NCBI RefSeq assembly: GCF_036370855.1
Contig: NC_088099.1
Coordinates: 88,475,820 to 88,539,819, forward strand
DNA length: 64,000 nt
Reading direction: 5' to 3'
DNA from: Dromaius novaehollandiae
Lineage: Eukaryota; Chordata; Aves; Casuariiformes; Dromaiidae
Part shown: in pieces, positions 1 through 12,600 of the stretch
Numbering within the stretch: the stretch's first letter is position 1
Layout of the letters: each line of letters begins with the position of its first letter
Notes under the pieces: generated by a model
What the model saw: only the letters and a program-made list of their open reading frames with translations
The model's database searches: none
What the model was told of the DNA's origin: nothing
Position numbers and translations under genes: made by a program

Positions 1-3000
1 GTACTCTCCAGAATGTATACGTTGGCTAAGAAAATATGAGTGCTTATGAACTACTGGAAGAGAAGAAGGCTGAATGAATATGGAAAGAAATGGATTGTTT
101 AAAAAGGCATAATGTAGCATTTGTTAAGAGACCCAGAGCAAACTCCTTTCCCTGCTGGTTTAGAACCACTGAGTGTTGTGCCTTAAAGCTCACCAGCAGT
201 TTTCTCTCCTCCCAGCAGGCTTACTCTTCACAGTGAGCCTGCATATTAGAATCACTTTGAAGAGTGAATCTATAGAAAAAAAATGAAATTTGAGCCTCAA
301 AGCTGGCAGGAAAGATTTGCAAATGCAAGATCCCACAGAGCAGCTGAAAAAAAAATAAAACTGAAATATTACCTGCTGAGTTGTCATTCTCCTTTTTTTT
401 GGTTGTGTTTGAAATGTATTTATTTGGAAGGAGACAATAGCAATATTATCTACATTAAGAAAAAGAGTTGGAGATTTTTCTTCTATTTCCACTGAAGTCA
501 ACTAGCTTACTCATACAACTGAGCAAGCATGCATTATACTTGGCAGGATCACCTCTGGAGAATAAGCATTTTCTTAATTGTGGCTTTTGTTCAAAGCAAT
601 AGGAGCTGGATTCCGTCTCTTGCTGATTACATGCAAATACAGCCAGTCTTTCTGATACAGCCTTTTCATAAGCAATTAAGAAGGATTTTAACTAAATCCA
701 GAGATAAGATCGCCTTTGAAGAATTTATTTTCTATTGACAACTAACAGTTGATTCTATAGTCTTTGCAGGAATTCAGGTTACTATATCCTGTAACCTGTA
801 GTTCATGACTTTCAGTGGACAATGAAGGATATGGCAGTGGTGTAGAGTTCCTTCTGCATTTGTTTGTCTGTTATCTTTTCAAGTTGAAAAAGGTTTATAT
901 GTTGAGGTAGGCAGTAAATGAGTGATGTCTCATTTAAGCTCTTTTTCAGGCCTTTCACCCTCTGTAAATACAGATGATGCACTAATGCAAATGCTCAACA
1001 GTCCAGTGCTTTCCAAAGTGTGACAAAATGTATTGGTACTGGTGATAGACATTTACTGCATGGGATTCTGTACTGAATATATATATTTACTGGAAGTAAC
1101 TACTGCAGAAAGAAGGTTATATGTTCACATAGCACGTAACATTTCTAAATAATTCATTTTAATTGTCTTCTTCATTGAATAAATTGCAGGTCATGTCATT
1201 AGATTATATAATGAGATGGTTTAAGAGCAAGCACACTATTTCAAAAGGGATATCTATATATTTTTTTTGCTTTAATGAAGATCATTTTAAAGTTCTATTG
1301 AAGAGGCAAATGCATTTCAGCATTTCTTTAAAGTTTTGACCCTGGCTGACCTCTAAGGAGTGGAGTCTTGTGCTCCAACTCAGATTAATTCCTGCATAGC
1401 TCATGTGAGCCAGTGTTAGGGCAAAGATTTGGTTTCCAGGAAATGTAGGCCTGGAAAGGTTGCTGGGAATGTGCTAACCCCTGTCTGCATTAAGTAGCAC
1501 AAAATCCCTTCCTTAATCTGAGGTATCCTATCATTTATTTAGAATGTTCTCTTCTTCAGAAGTCAAGTAGAATAATATTTGTTTACCAAAAAAGAATGAC
1601 TTTTTCACAAGAGTTTTTTTAAACAGAAATTTAAAATTGTACCCTTCATTGAAGATTTGTGAGGATTCTGTCCATTGTGTACAGTTCTTCTCGCACCTTT
1701 AAAAGCGTTAGCTGACATGAAATATATGGCATGATTCTTCTCATTGTTTAAAAGTTCAAAGTTGTGCATATATATGTATATTGATAGGTGTCTGTAATTA
1801 TACTTTTTATGCAGCCATTTTGAGATTTTAGGCATAAGTGGCCCTCTCCAAAGGCCATTGAAGTTTATGGTATATCTGATACAGATTTATTTGAGATCTG
1901 AGTCAGACTCAAATTCAGAATTGATCAGGAAAAGTTTGTAAAATCAATTACCAATAACAGCATTACAAGAATCATTCAAAAGAAAAGGGTTAGAAAACCA
2001 CAAAATGTAAATCATGCAGAAAAGGTACAATCATATAATAATACCTTTTCTTGTTTTTCCCTTCTGTTGAATCAGGATTAGGTAGGAAAGCAAATAACCT
2101 CCAGCAGAATGCTAGCCATTAGGTTATGTTTTTCACTTCAGATCCCTTTGGGTTCCACCAAAGCAAATAAATAATATTTTTCTTCTGCTTCAGTTGTGGT
2201 AAACAGAGATACGGCAGCTTGAGTCTCTTACAATTCAGTGGGGCAAAAAATTACTGAAAGTGAAAGCATTTTATTTTCATATTCTGCTTAACATATTGTT
2301 TCACCCATGAGTCTATTTTTTTGTAACATATTTCTGAACATTGTAAAAACCTTCTTTTTGTCCTTCCTCCCTGTAAATCTTTAAAATAGATGTTGTCATC
2401 TGAAAATTTACACCTCAGTGCGTTCTTAGTGTAATTCAATATTTACCATAATATGCCAATCTTCTTCCCATGTATCTATGGAAACCATCTACAATTATAA
2501 TATCAGAATCCTTTGGCTTAACATGTTGATATAAGGAATAAATCATATGTGTAAAATGAATGTGCACTGCTCTTGATGTCAGCAAGGAAGTGATTTAAAA
2601 TCTGGATAAAAATATTGGTCATTTATTTGCTAAAGAACAATTCCTATCTCTAAATTTTGGAGGAAAAAATTATATCTTGCTCCTGGTTTTGACGAAGAAA
2701 AGGCTCCTTTAGTAAATTACAGTGTACCTCCTGCACTTCACTTCTTTTGTTATATACTGCATGCTTCTCTGTGTCTTTCTTAGTTAAAATTTGCAAAGCC
2801 CTTACAATGAGGTGAATGTATATACAAGCCCTTTTTCTTACCTTTTATACACCTAATGTCTCGTGAATTTTATAAACATGGCATGCAATATCATATCAGT
2901 TTGATTACTTGTTCTAAGTCTGTGTTATGTTCCCCTCAGAAGTCATATGGACCCCCTGGAAGTAGGAGAAAGGCAGAGATTGTTCCTTGCTTGGAAAGCT

Positions 3001-3126
3001 ACTCGTTGCAGTCAAAAAGAGTTTCCAGAGAAAATGAAGCTGAGAGATACTGAAGATTAGATTCAGCTGAAGTTTAAAACATCTAAATGTAGGCGTCTGC
3101 ATGTAGATGTGTACTTGTTAACATAT
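1..3126. other. AT-rich non-coding DNA
   Basis: No reading frame here looks like a known protein, and the short open frames have no paired splice signals that I could find. A short CCATTGAAGT-like core near 1852-1870 resembles the palindromic amniote repeat annotated elsewhere in the window, but it is too short to call. A T9 run lies near 1260. I see nothing else; it reads as intronic or intergenic sequence. Confidence 0.7.
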
Positions 3127-3165
3127 GTCTAAGCTCCCATTGTAGTCAATATAGAAGTAATCAAT
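3127..3165. repeat. Remnant of palindromic MITE-like amniote repeat
   Basis: The stretch contains AGCTCCCATTGTAGTCAATA, a close variant of the core CTCCCATTGAAGTCAATGG. From memory, that core is common in palindromic repeats of turtles, crocodilians and birds. Related cores occur near 24411, 35728 and 45915. The copy is short and diverged, so neither its ends nor its strand can be fixed. Confidence 0.3.
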
Positions 3166-3279
3166 ACCATCGGTGGAGCCTAGACATTTATACAGCTGAC
3201 CGGCTATTTGGCATCTACTTCACTGTGAGTTATCGCTGTTTAAACTCTAGGCTTTAAAGGTAATGTTCTCTGAAATGAA

Positions 3280-5100
3280 CCAACAGTTCCAAACAGCATG
3301 AGGGAGAGAAGCAGAGGTTTTAATGCCTGGCTGAAAAGCTAGTATAAAGAGGAAGGTCCCAGAATCATGAGAGGCTGGGGAATTTCCAGCATATCAGAAG
3401 ACTGTATAAGGAATTGTGTGTAAACTCCTACACAGAGAATTGCACATTCAGAAAACGCATAGCTGGGGAGGATGTCCCAAAGTGGGAAGAAATGATAGTT
3501 CTTCATCTTCACGTGAAGAATAGGTCAGAAGATAGAAATAATCAAATAGGTAAATGAAAAATAAATCTCATTTTAAAAGATTTTCAAGACAGGAAGTGTG
3601 GTACACCTGCTTTTATACAAATGCTAGAAGCTTAAGAACCAAGGTAAGAGAGCTGTTATGTTTGGCCCAAAATGAACATAACGCTGATACCAGGAACTTG
3701 GTGGAAGGAAAATTGTAATAGTAGGACACTATAAAATCAGGCTACAAAATATATAGGAATGGTAGTGTAAACCATACCAGTGGTGATGTAATATCATATG
3801 TGTAAGAGTTCTTTGACTTAAAGCAAATTAATAAACTAACTGCTTCAAGTACCAGAATCTTCATGAATTGAAATACCAGGCTGAAACAGGAAGAATATAT
3901 TGGTCTGTCTATACTGCCACCCAGTCAACCAGAGGGGTCATACGGACTACTGTATGCTGAGAGAGGTCAGAGAGGGTAAGAAATAAGTAGGTGACCTCAG
4001 TTACCCCGGGGACATATCACAACATGAAGCAGAGATGACATTTTTAGATTATATCTGTGATTTTTTTTTAATATAATAGCTGGTTACCAGGCCCACAAGA
4101 AGAAAAGCAGCCCTTTATTTGGCTCAGTGATGTGCAGGATCTGATTCAAAATCTCACCATGGAGGCACCATCTCTAAACAGCAACCATAAGGTACTTAAA
4201 TTCAGCATCCCTATGGGAATATCAACAGCCAAAGAGTTCACTGCTAAAATTTAATAAGGAGAACTAGGTGAAAATGGGGATGCTTGTTAAATGGAATCTA
4301 AAGGGGACAGCTGGTTCAGAGAATGAAATCCTTACAGGCAGTGCAGAGACTACTGAAGGAGACCATACTGGTAACACAATATCAGTTCATACAATCTACT
4401 ATGAAATGCTCAAGAAAGTGTAAAAGGAGGTCAGCATGGATGAACAGCAAAGGGAATGGTTATTTGTAGTAAGAAGAATCTTTTAAATAGCTGAAGTTGT
4501 ATTTGAACAGAGAAAAGGATTTTGAATTCTGACAGATAAAAATGAAAAAATAGTTAGGCCAAAAAAGAGTTGGATGAAAAGCTAACTTAAGGAATCAAAA
4601 CTTGTACTAAATTCCTGAGACGTGAGGAACAGGAAGTCCCCAGAATCTCTAAGGTCTGTGCGTAACCAGCATGAAAGAAGTACCTGGGGAAGATAATGAT
4701 ACTGCAGAAAAGGTAAACGAGTTCTTTGCATGAGTGTTCACCATGAAAAGCTGGGGAGCTTGCCACACCAGAAGCCTTTTTAGGAGACGGACTCACCAGA
4801 GAGTGACACTTAACCCTACCTGGCCACCAAGAGTGGATTGCATTCACCCAGGAATCCCAACAGAAGTATAGGACAAAATAGTTGAATTGCTAACAAAAAT
4901 ATGTAATCTTTCAGCTAAATGTGCTGGTGAAACTTCAGACCTCGGGGTGTGGGGGAGAGGGCAGATGACACCAATCTTTAAAAAAATGTTCCAGGGATTC
5001 TGTAACCCTGACATTTCTTCCAAATACTTGTGCGGTCTCCTCTGGAACCAGGATGAACTTCTATCCACAGCCTTTCCTTGGCAAGGATTGCTACAGGTCT
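3280..5100 (+). mobile_element. Decayed L3/CR1-like LINE, endonuclease and early RT region
   Basis: This is a relic of a non-LTR retrotransposon of the CR1/L3 clade. Conserved ORF2 landmarks appear in the right order on the + strand but in shifting frames. YTNARSLRTKVREL, the start of the endonuclease domain, is at 3614-3655. A GTWWKE block like the ETWW motif lies near 3693-3710. LPPSQP, like the YRPPSQ motif, lies near 3915-3932. EKVNEFFA, like the NAFF block before the RT domain, lies near 4706-4730. MTPIFKK, like VTPIFKK of the RT, is at 4964-4984 and is followed by a degraded P-G-N-Y-R-P-V-S-L-T stretch. The roughly 1350 bases from first to last landmark fit the usual spacing. Stops and frameshifts are frequent, so the copy is long dead. 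The part upstream of 3600 may be ORF1 or leader, and both ends are uncertain. Confidence 0.72.
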
Positions 5101-8100
5101 GCTGTAGTGTTTTTTGTTTGTTTGTTTGTTTGTTTTCTTTTCAAAAGACGATAAAGACTTTGATGTAAAAATACTGTACTTTCATCTTTTTCCTTTTTTT
5201 TAGTTACACATTCACATTTTGTTTTAGAGAGTCATATATTGCTGTACGCCAATCTTTTAAAGAGTCTGTCCTGATTAAGGCCAGCATACTAAGTCCTGCA
5301 AGTAGCTGGTATAAATGAGATTACTTTCCCTTAAGTGTAGTCTTCGTGTTAGGTGAGATACACGAAACAAGAAAAATATGACGTAACTAGAATGCGTTCA
5401 TTGTTTACTTTGACATTCACTTTCATGCATGGTACAGAAATAGAGTAATAATGTAATTTTAATATGAATTTTGGAAACAGTAGCTGGATACATCCATACT
5501 TTGTGTGTGGTTATATTCCAAAGGAAGTCTACTGCTTATTTGCATATACAAAGAATACATTGGTTGAAAAAGGTCTGTACATAGAGCTGTACTATAGCAA
5601 TCTTTCTTGGAATACCAGACTAACACTCGTTCTCAGGATATACCTGCAGAACAAAAGGGTTTGATACTGTACTTCCATTTCAGATGACAGTGTAAGTGTG
5701 TATAAACTTATATAAAACATAAATGTTTTGCAGGAACTCACTGTTCACTAGTAGTTGAAAGCTGCAGCAGTTCTGCATTCAAAATATATGATAAGAAGTC
5801 CAGCCACTCAAAGGAATGAAGTGGTGCTGTGGTGAATGGCAGATAATAGCACAATCAGAAGGTACTTCTTTATAATGCTGTATGATATAAAGACTCACCC
5901 TTCATGTATGAATCCCTCCATTAAAGAAACCCAAGCTATTCCAGAAATACTGTCTTTTTCACTTCGCCTTCTTCTGATATCATCTTTAATTTCTTTGGAT
6001 GGTATCTGAGCTTCCTCCACATTCCATATCCTTATTTTCCATTAACACAATTTTCTGAAGGTAATTTAGCAGTGCTGTCTTATGCTCAGCTGACTTTGAC
6101 GTGCTGTTGCACTGAGGCCTCCAGCTAAGCTGAGATTTTGAATCTGATCCTTTGTCTCTCCTGGATTTATTTATTTATTTATTTTTACCTTAAAAGGCAC
6201 TAAATATGAAGGCATCAAATTTTTGTCTCACTTCCGTTTTCCACTGAGGGAGGAGGCTATGGTTCACGGTTGATTTGTAAGGTGTTTTCTGCAGAGTGTA
6301 GGGAACGTCCAGTCAAGGTATGTGGTGAAAGGAAGGTATGATGGTAATATGCTTTGTTAATCTGCATTATTTATTCTGAAAATGTATTCATAGGATTGTT
6401 TCTTACCAATATTTTTGTTCCAATCTCCTCAGAAATAATAGCTCAAATAATTACCCATATCATACTTATGCTGAAACTGCTGCCTATTTGTGAGGTTTAG
6501 TCTTGCTCCAGCTTCATGCAAGATTTTGACTTTACACATTTAGTTTTAGTTGTGTTTGAGATTTGAAGTGTTAGTCAAGAAAGTAATTTTCAGACTTATT
6601 TATCTATTTGTAATGTAGTATGTGCTAACTCTTTAATAGCTCTCTGTGTGCACTATGAGTGATAAGAAACCATAACACTTCAGCAGCACTAAAACAATGA
6701 ATAGGTTTCAGATTTTGTGAACTATAGAGGTTTGCTTCAGCAGTCATTTTTAGGGCAACATTTTCTTCACTTGTACTCTTGAAGGACAAAAGTACTGAAG
6801 TTGTAATGATTAAAAATATTCTTTATCTTTCTTTTGAAAAATCATCAAAGTAATGTGGTATGAATTCATTCTTTAAATTATCTATATTCTAATTCTAATA
6901 CTGATTCTTTCATATATTTATTCATTTTTTTTTCCTGAGACAATATTCAGCACTGACTGATCCTAGTCACTTATGTTAATTTATCTGTGTGCAAAAGGAT
7001 GTTTTTTCCATCACAGATTAGATTGGCATCTTTGTATTTGTAATCAAGTTAGATCATGTAATCCTTGATAGCTGAGATTAATTTTTCAAGTTTATCTATC
7101 TGTGGATCCCACCTTATCTGCTTGGAATTATGGGATAGAAGAACTGTTTGTTTTCCAGTAAAAGTAAAAATGTCTGTATGTTCATTGAAAGTAGAGTATT
7201 TGTTCTCTGTGTCTAGTGGATTTTCTAAGATCTAAAATCTTTATTATCTGAAAAGTATTTGGCTACAGTTTTCCCTCAAAAGAAACTCAAGAACAACTGT
7301 GCTTCAAACATACTTAACACTGTATATATTGAACAGGCCAAGATACTATGAGCTGTGATATATATTTCACTGTCATTTTTCTTTAGAATTTTATGGCATT
7401 TGATAAATTTTGAAGCTTTCTGTTATTTTCTGAAATAGTAGTCGGCAATAGCCTTTCAATAGCATTCACCGATTTTAGCACTTCAGTTCATCTATTTATT
7501 TTCTATCTCTAGATCTCCTCTTTGACAGATGCAGGAATCTACATCTGTCAGTTCAGGAACAAGAAGGGGAACCACTAAAGGGGCTGTTTTCTTCTTTGAA
7601 AGATGCATCTGTTAAGCTTAAGAACCAGGTTCTGATTGGTTAAGTTAGCATAGTTGCATCAGTCGCATTCCATTTTTTGTATGAATTTCCCTTAAAAAAA
7701 GCCAGTTACTGATGGATGTTAAATGAAAGCAAAGGTTGCTTCAGGTAGCTGTAACCCTTAGAGTACAATAAAATCAACCAGACAAAATCTTGTCATGCTT
7801 TACTCTTCCCTCACCCATCTTTGAAGACAAGAAAGAACAGGAAAAGTGAACAAGGGATCTTTTCTAGATCTTCAAAATTAATTCAGGGTGGATGCTTGAT
7901 TCATCATGCATAACATCTCCTGCTAAACAAATAATACTCAACTGTATTAGTTTTAGCTTTCACATTTTTATTTTACAGTGAACTTGCAGTTTCAGAGGAA
8001 AAGAGACTTTTCCAGTCAGCTAGTCTATTGAATCATTGGTGCCAACCAGACTTACATGAAGCAAATGTGTACTGTGGGATTTCTCTTTGCAAACCTTTCT

Positions 8101-8462
8101 CTGTTCCTATAGGGCTTTAGTATCCTGCAAGGATTTCTCATGTAATTAAGGTTTAAATACCTAATCCCACAAGATCTGGCATACAGGGAGTTGTCACTCA
8201 ACTAAATCATACCTTATGAAATCTCATGTTTTATAAAAATGTCATTTTACCAGTATTGCTTTGATTTTTAATGAAAGTCAAGTGTATACCTAAAACTGTA
8301 TTGGTTCACATTTGTCATGTCCTGGTTATTTCATGAATTCATTCTTTAGAATTATTAAAAAATTTGGTTTACCTTTTCAGCTCAGAGAATGGAATTCTTC
8401 TTTTACAGGTAAATTTATATGGAGCATGTAGTGATAATAAGGATTGCAAAAGAAATTATTTG
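5101..8462. other. Non-coding DNA between LINE relic and first LTR
   Basis: The stretch is AT-rich with no supported gene. It contains a (GTTT)5 simple repeat at 5116-5136 and an (ATTT)n repeat at about 6165-6186. A perfect 9-bp inverted repeat, TGACAGATG at 7523-7531 and CATCTGTCA at 7542-7550 with a 10-nt loop, is present but is a common chance size. Confidence 0.65.
5116..5136. repeat. (GTTT)5 microsatellite
   Basis: Five uninterrupted GTTT units, directly after the L3/CR1-like relic. Confidence 0.85.
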
Positions 8463-8467
8463 GCACC
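8463..8467. repeat. Target-site duplication, left copy (GCACC)
   Basis: GCACC directly precedes the first LTR and is repeated exactly at 9612-9616 just after it. A 5-bp duplication is the footprint of retroviral integration and fixes both ends of the element. Confidence 0.88.
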
Positions 8468-8694
8468 TGTGGCGGACAGATGAGTGAACTTTTGCCTTGA
8501 ACATTTCTTGGTACATAAGGTGCAAGCAAACCAAAACCCCAAACAAGCCATCTGTTCCCAGCGGAAACAGGACTGAGCTGCTGCGACCCCTCCCGCGACC
8601 ATGCGGGACACACCGAGCCTGCGCTGAACCGGACCATGATTGGACAGAGACTTTGGGACCTGGACTGCAAATTACTGCCGCTTAACACAACTTT

Positions 8695-8701
8695 TATAAA
8701 A
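8695..8701 (+). promoter_or_regulatory. TATA-like box in LTR copy 1
   Basis: TATAAAA lies in the 5' quarter of the LTR and is conserved at the equivalent place in copy 2 (17919-17925). A second candidate, CTATAATT at 9206-9213, is also conserved. Which one drove transcription cannot be told from sequence alone. Confidence 0.35.
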
Positions 8702-9258
8702 CTTGCTTAGCCGCACTCCCTAGTTCAGTGAGAAAGGGCCCCAGAGCTGGTGCAGACTGGAAAGATAAGGGAGTTACAAGCAGTCTGCATTCCTATGCGT
8801 CACACTCCAGGAGGGAGGATGTCAAGGCTTTGAAATAAGGCCTGCTTGGGCGCCAGGACCCTGGGAAACAAAGCCTCCCCTCACTGCTGAAACAGTGTTA
8901 ATTAGGGGGGGGGGGTCTGGATTATATCCTCCTCATCAGGACCTGGGAAGATAACACCTACTGTCACTGCTGGGGCAGTGCTAATTGCTGGAACAACACC
9001 TGTTTGTCAGGGCCCTGAGAAAGAAGGGCAGAACCCGAGGAATCAACACATTTGTCAGCAGAAACCGCAACAGTAAAGGTAAGGGAGAAAAGCAGCCTGC
9101 CTGGGAACAATGATGAGACCCAATAGGGAGCAGGAGACCCCAGACCCCAAAATTACTATTGGTCTGAACTACCGCGTGAGGGGTGGGAAACTTAATTTGA
9201 AAAAGCTATAATTGCCCAGGGATTTCTTTGTTCAGGGTCCCTCTTTGGAGGCACCCAA

Positions 9259-9356
9259 CTCGAGCTGTAACTACTGCACGCGTGTCATTCCAAACTTTTC
9301 AGCGGGAACCTAGGGTCGGACCCTGCTCGAGTTGTAATTACTGCACGCGCATCACT
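9259..9356 (+). repeat. Duplicated 31-nt motif inside LTR copy 1
   Basis: A motif beginning CTCGAGCTGTAACTACTGCA (9259-9289) recurs as CTCGAGTTGTAATTACTGCA (9326-9356). The copies differ at a few positions, mostly by transitions. They lie 67 bp apart start to start, against 101 bp in the second LTR. Confidence 0.8.
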
Positions 9357-9508
9357 AAAATTTACACCCAGGGTGAAGAGGACCAACGGGACGCCGCTGG
9401 ATCCACGGGTGGTGATATCTCTTTCTCTCTCCCCCTTTTCTCTCTCTCTCTTTCTCTCTCTCCTCCCCTTTGCTTTCTCCCCCCACCTTTTCTCCCCACT
9501 CTGTGGAA

Positions 9509-9514
9509 AATAAA
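9509..9514 (+). promoter_or_regulatory. Poly(A) signal of LTR copy 1
   Basis: AATAAA follows the CT-rich tract and lies about 100 bp before the LTR end, which is usual for the R/U5 border. It is conserved in copy 2 at 18764-18769. Confidence 0.6.
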
Positions 9515-9611
9515 GTTAAAATGTTGTACGATATTTGACCGATTTTAGCGTCTTAATCTCGTCCTTGGGATCATAACGAACCCCCCCCCCCCCCGATATT
9601 GGATCAGGACA

Positions 9612-9616
9612 GCACC
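9612..9616. repeat. Target-site duplication, right copy (GCACC)
   Basis: Exact repeat of 8463-8467, directly after the terminal CA of the first LTR. Confidence 0.88.
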
Positions 9617-12600
9617 ATTAACATGCATTGAGCATAAATTCTTAGCAGTACAAATTCAGTTACTGTCTTGGACTAAACTTTGTAAATTGCTTTCCCAGAA
9701 TAATCTAAAATGTTCTTTTAAGCTATAATGACCTGATCAAGAAGGGATGAACAAACAGGTGGCTGTAAGAGATGATAGCTTGAAGCATCTACATCAAATA
9801 TTTTCAGTCTTTCAGTACATCTTTGAGAAGCACTTGTTGATATAATTGTTTTTGTTCTCATTAAATATGCTCTTTAATAAGAATGTGTATTTTGGGGGGT
9901 AGTGTTACATACAGTGATATTATTATTTTACTTAGAGGGTGACCATGCAGAATTAAGAATTTACTGTGAAAGAACATCACATAATTTCCAATCATCTGTT
10001 GGAATTAGTTTTGCTTTGTCATCTCTGAAGAAAAAAACATGAACAAATTCTTTTATTTTGCTGTTTTGCAGACCACACAATATCAGGCATTTATGATAAT
10101 GAAGCATTTTTCACTACTCAGTGTATCCTAATAAAAAGGGCTGGACGACCTTAGGAAGAATATACAAAGTGATAAAAACTTGGGTTTGAAGGAACAGAAG
10201 TTTGTTCATCTAATGTATCAAGAGATTAACAGAGAAGAGATGTAATAGGAAAAGAGACTAACAAGACATAAGCTATAGCAAACGGCCTTCTTGTGTTCGT
10301 ATCTTGATATAATGTCTTGGTGTGTGTGTGTTATGAAACCTTATCTTCCATTAACTTTTCCTTCATTCCAGGGTTTTAACATACTGCATCAGGTTTCACC
10401 TTACCTTTGAATCTGGTCAGAGCCTGAGCTCTGAGTCAGTGCTGCAACTTGAGTTAAGCAAAACTTTGCTTTCTTTACTTCATTCACTCTTCCTTGTTAG
10501 CGAATACCTCTTTCTTCACTGTACTTGCAGAAGCTTCTCCACAGTGTTTAAAGGATGTGACATGCAGGTTCACTCAGGCATTTTATCCTATATTCTACAC
10601 TCTCCAAACTTATACATGCATCAAAGTCCCTCACCTTTTAGTTTTGGATACATGTTTGCTCATTCCATCTGGACACCATATCAATATTAATAAAATTTAC
10701 TTGTCCCAAAGGTAAGACCTTCTCAGTTTAAAGGCAGTTCTTTTTGGATTACTTAATGTTCTTGCTCTGAGTTTCTTTTTTACTATCTCTGATTCTGCGT
10801 GAAATTGCAGCTGCAAACTGTATGGAGGAAACCTGATTTGTTCATGATAAGGAAGCTTTTTTTGAGACGGTACCAGTGATTTGACCTATCACATTTTTTT
10901 TTTTTCCTTTACATACCTTTTCAGTCCAAACTTACATTACGTTTCTCTCAAACATTGAAACCACTGGTCTTCTTTCTGTAGACATATTTGGGATACATAT
11001 CCTTTGTCTCTTTAACATAACATAGTAAGGAATTTTCCTCTTACACCAGTAGGAGTTTGCTTTGCAGGAAGACACTTCAGTATTTAGTTCCTGAGCAGGG
11101 TTGCTATCAGGATGTCAGCTGCTGCTTCTTGATCTTTAACATGACTCCTGTCCTGAGTAGGCCCATTTGCCTACTGTTCTAGCTTGAGACAGATGCAAAC
11201 TATTATCTCTATCAGTTGCACTGAAAGCTTTCCATCTTTTACTACCATTATTTTTCTCTGACTTGCAGTTTCTAGGCCCCAAGAGAGGAAGGAATTATCT
11301 TCCTTGATTCCATGTTTGGCTGGGATCACACAGAGGATTTCCCTGTCAGGAAAATACTGGGAGGGTATGTTGTCTTTATGCCTATGAGCTGTTTCTGTAA
11401 TACAGAATACTTGGATGCTGGTTTCATGTAAATATTTCAGCTAGTCTCTAAAAATTATCATACACCTTTAATAAAACACCTTTAATTTCTGCTGTAATCT
11501 TATTCTCTGAACACATTATTTTGGGCAAAAAGATTATTAGTTGCCAAAGGGAGAAAATACAATTGATTGATAGAATTAAATGATGCAGTCATATGCTTCT
11601 ATCTAAACAACCTGTTTGATCAAGTCAAAGTTTTTGTTACTTCTATTACACAGAGTGTTAAAGCTCAGGGACTTAACCTAAGGGAATAATAACTCTGAGT
11701 AATTCTATAGTATTTCAATGGAAAAGAAAAATGTTTTCTAGTTTATTAATGTTCCGTGCAAAAACCAAATTTACAGAGTGTTCACCTGCAGTGATTCACC
11801 CCTCGTAAATTTATATGGAAGAATCTTTACTTATTTTAATACATATGAGAAATTTTGGGAGGAGACTATAGATTTAAAAAATGACAAATCTTTACCAGGA
11901 CACTGTTCTGCTAAAGGATAGTATATTCTTCTCTATGACAATGTGAAATTCTGTTGCAATTAAAACAGAAATAAATACCATATATTCTAGTCTTCCATTT
12001 GAAAAAAATTTTACTGGACAATAGTGATCACAGATAATGTCAGCTGTATTTGTTTAAGGTGATCCTTTGTTTTCATACAATGGGAAACATCTGCTATGTT
12101 TCCATCATAGCTAAAATATTCAGGGACAAAATCTGTTCTCATTTGCATCCAGATAATTTCTAACAAAGGTTTTTCAAATTATTTTTTCTAAATGGAACAG
12201 ATACCTAGATTTGGGGTTTCACAGTAGGCTCAATACTGTGGGTGGAGCTAAAGGAAAACAGTGTAATCAAGGACAGCAGTCAGAATCAGGGCATAGTATA
12301 ACTCAATTAACAGTTAAAGCTATTATGTATATAGCTTTTGCTCTTGGACTTAGAGGGATATTGATGCATGAGGTTCAAGCAGTTAAAGGCTTTCAGGAGC
12401 ATAACTCCTAGGCCACATATACAGCATTAAAAAGAGAGGGTCTAGGTAGTTCTTTTAAACTGAATATTGATGGGTATTGACGAAGCAGCAAGAATCGTGG
12501 CAAAGAATCACCAAAAAAGAAGCAGACATAGTGGAATGCCCCTTTCCCTCTCTTTTAGGATTTTAAAGGAAAGATGATTATTCTTTGTACACTAGGAAAT

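Larger units (their letters stand above)
8468..9611 (+). mobile_element. Solo LTR of an endogenous retrovirus, copy 1
   Basis: This 1144-bp element begins TGTGGCGGACAG and ends ATCAGGACA, the TG...CA termini of an LTR, and is bounded by perfect GCACC duplications. No retroviral genes and no second LTR lie beside it, so it is a solo LTR left by recombination between the two LTRs of a provirus. The + orientation follows from AATAAA at 9509-9514, about 100 bp before the 3' end. Two TATA-like boxes exist, TATAAAA at 8695-8701 and CTATAATT at 9206-9213; the second is nearer the poly(A) signal and I cannot say which was used. A CT-rich tract fills about 9420-9500. The copy at 17681 is near-identical by eye, so the family is fairly young. 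A 5-bp duplication suits ERVL-like or some ERVK-like groups, but I cannot name the family. Open frames inside, such as 9228-9548, are incidental. Confidence 0.9.

Noticed and set aside
9228..9548. 106-codon + frame, with an 86-codon counterpart at 18533-18793
   Set aside because: Both lie wholly inside the solo LTRs and run through the CT-rich tract into the poly(A) signal. They are a by-product of LTR sequence, not a gene.
12211..12411. 66-codon + frame that looks protein-like
   Set aside because: Too short, no recognisable motif, and the frame downstream is closed.
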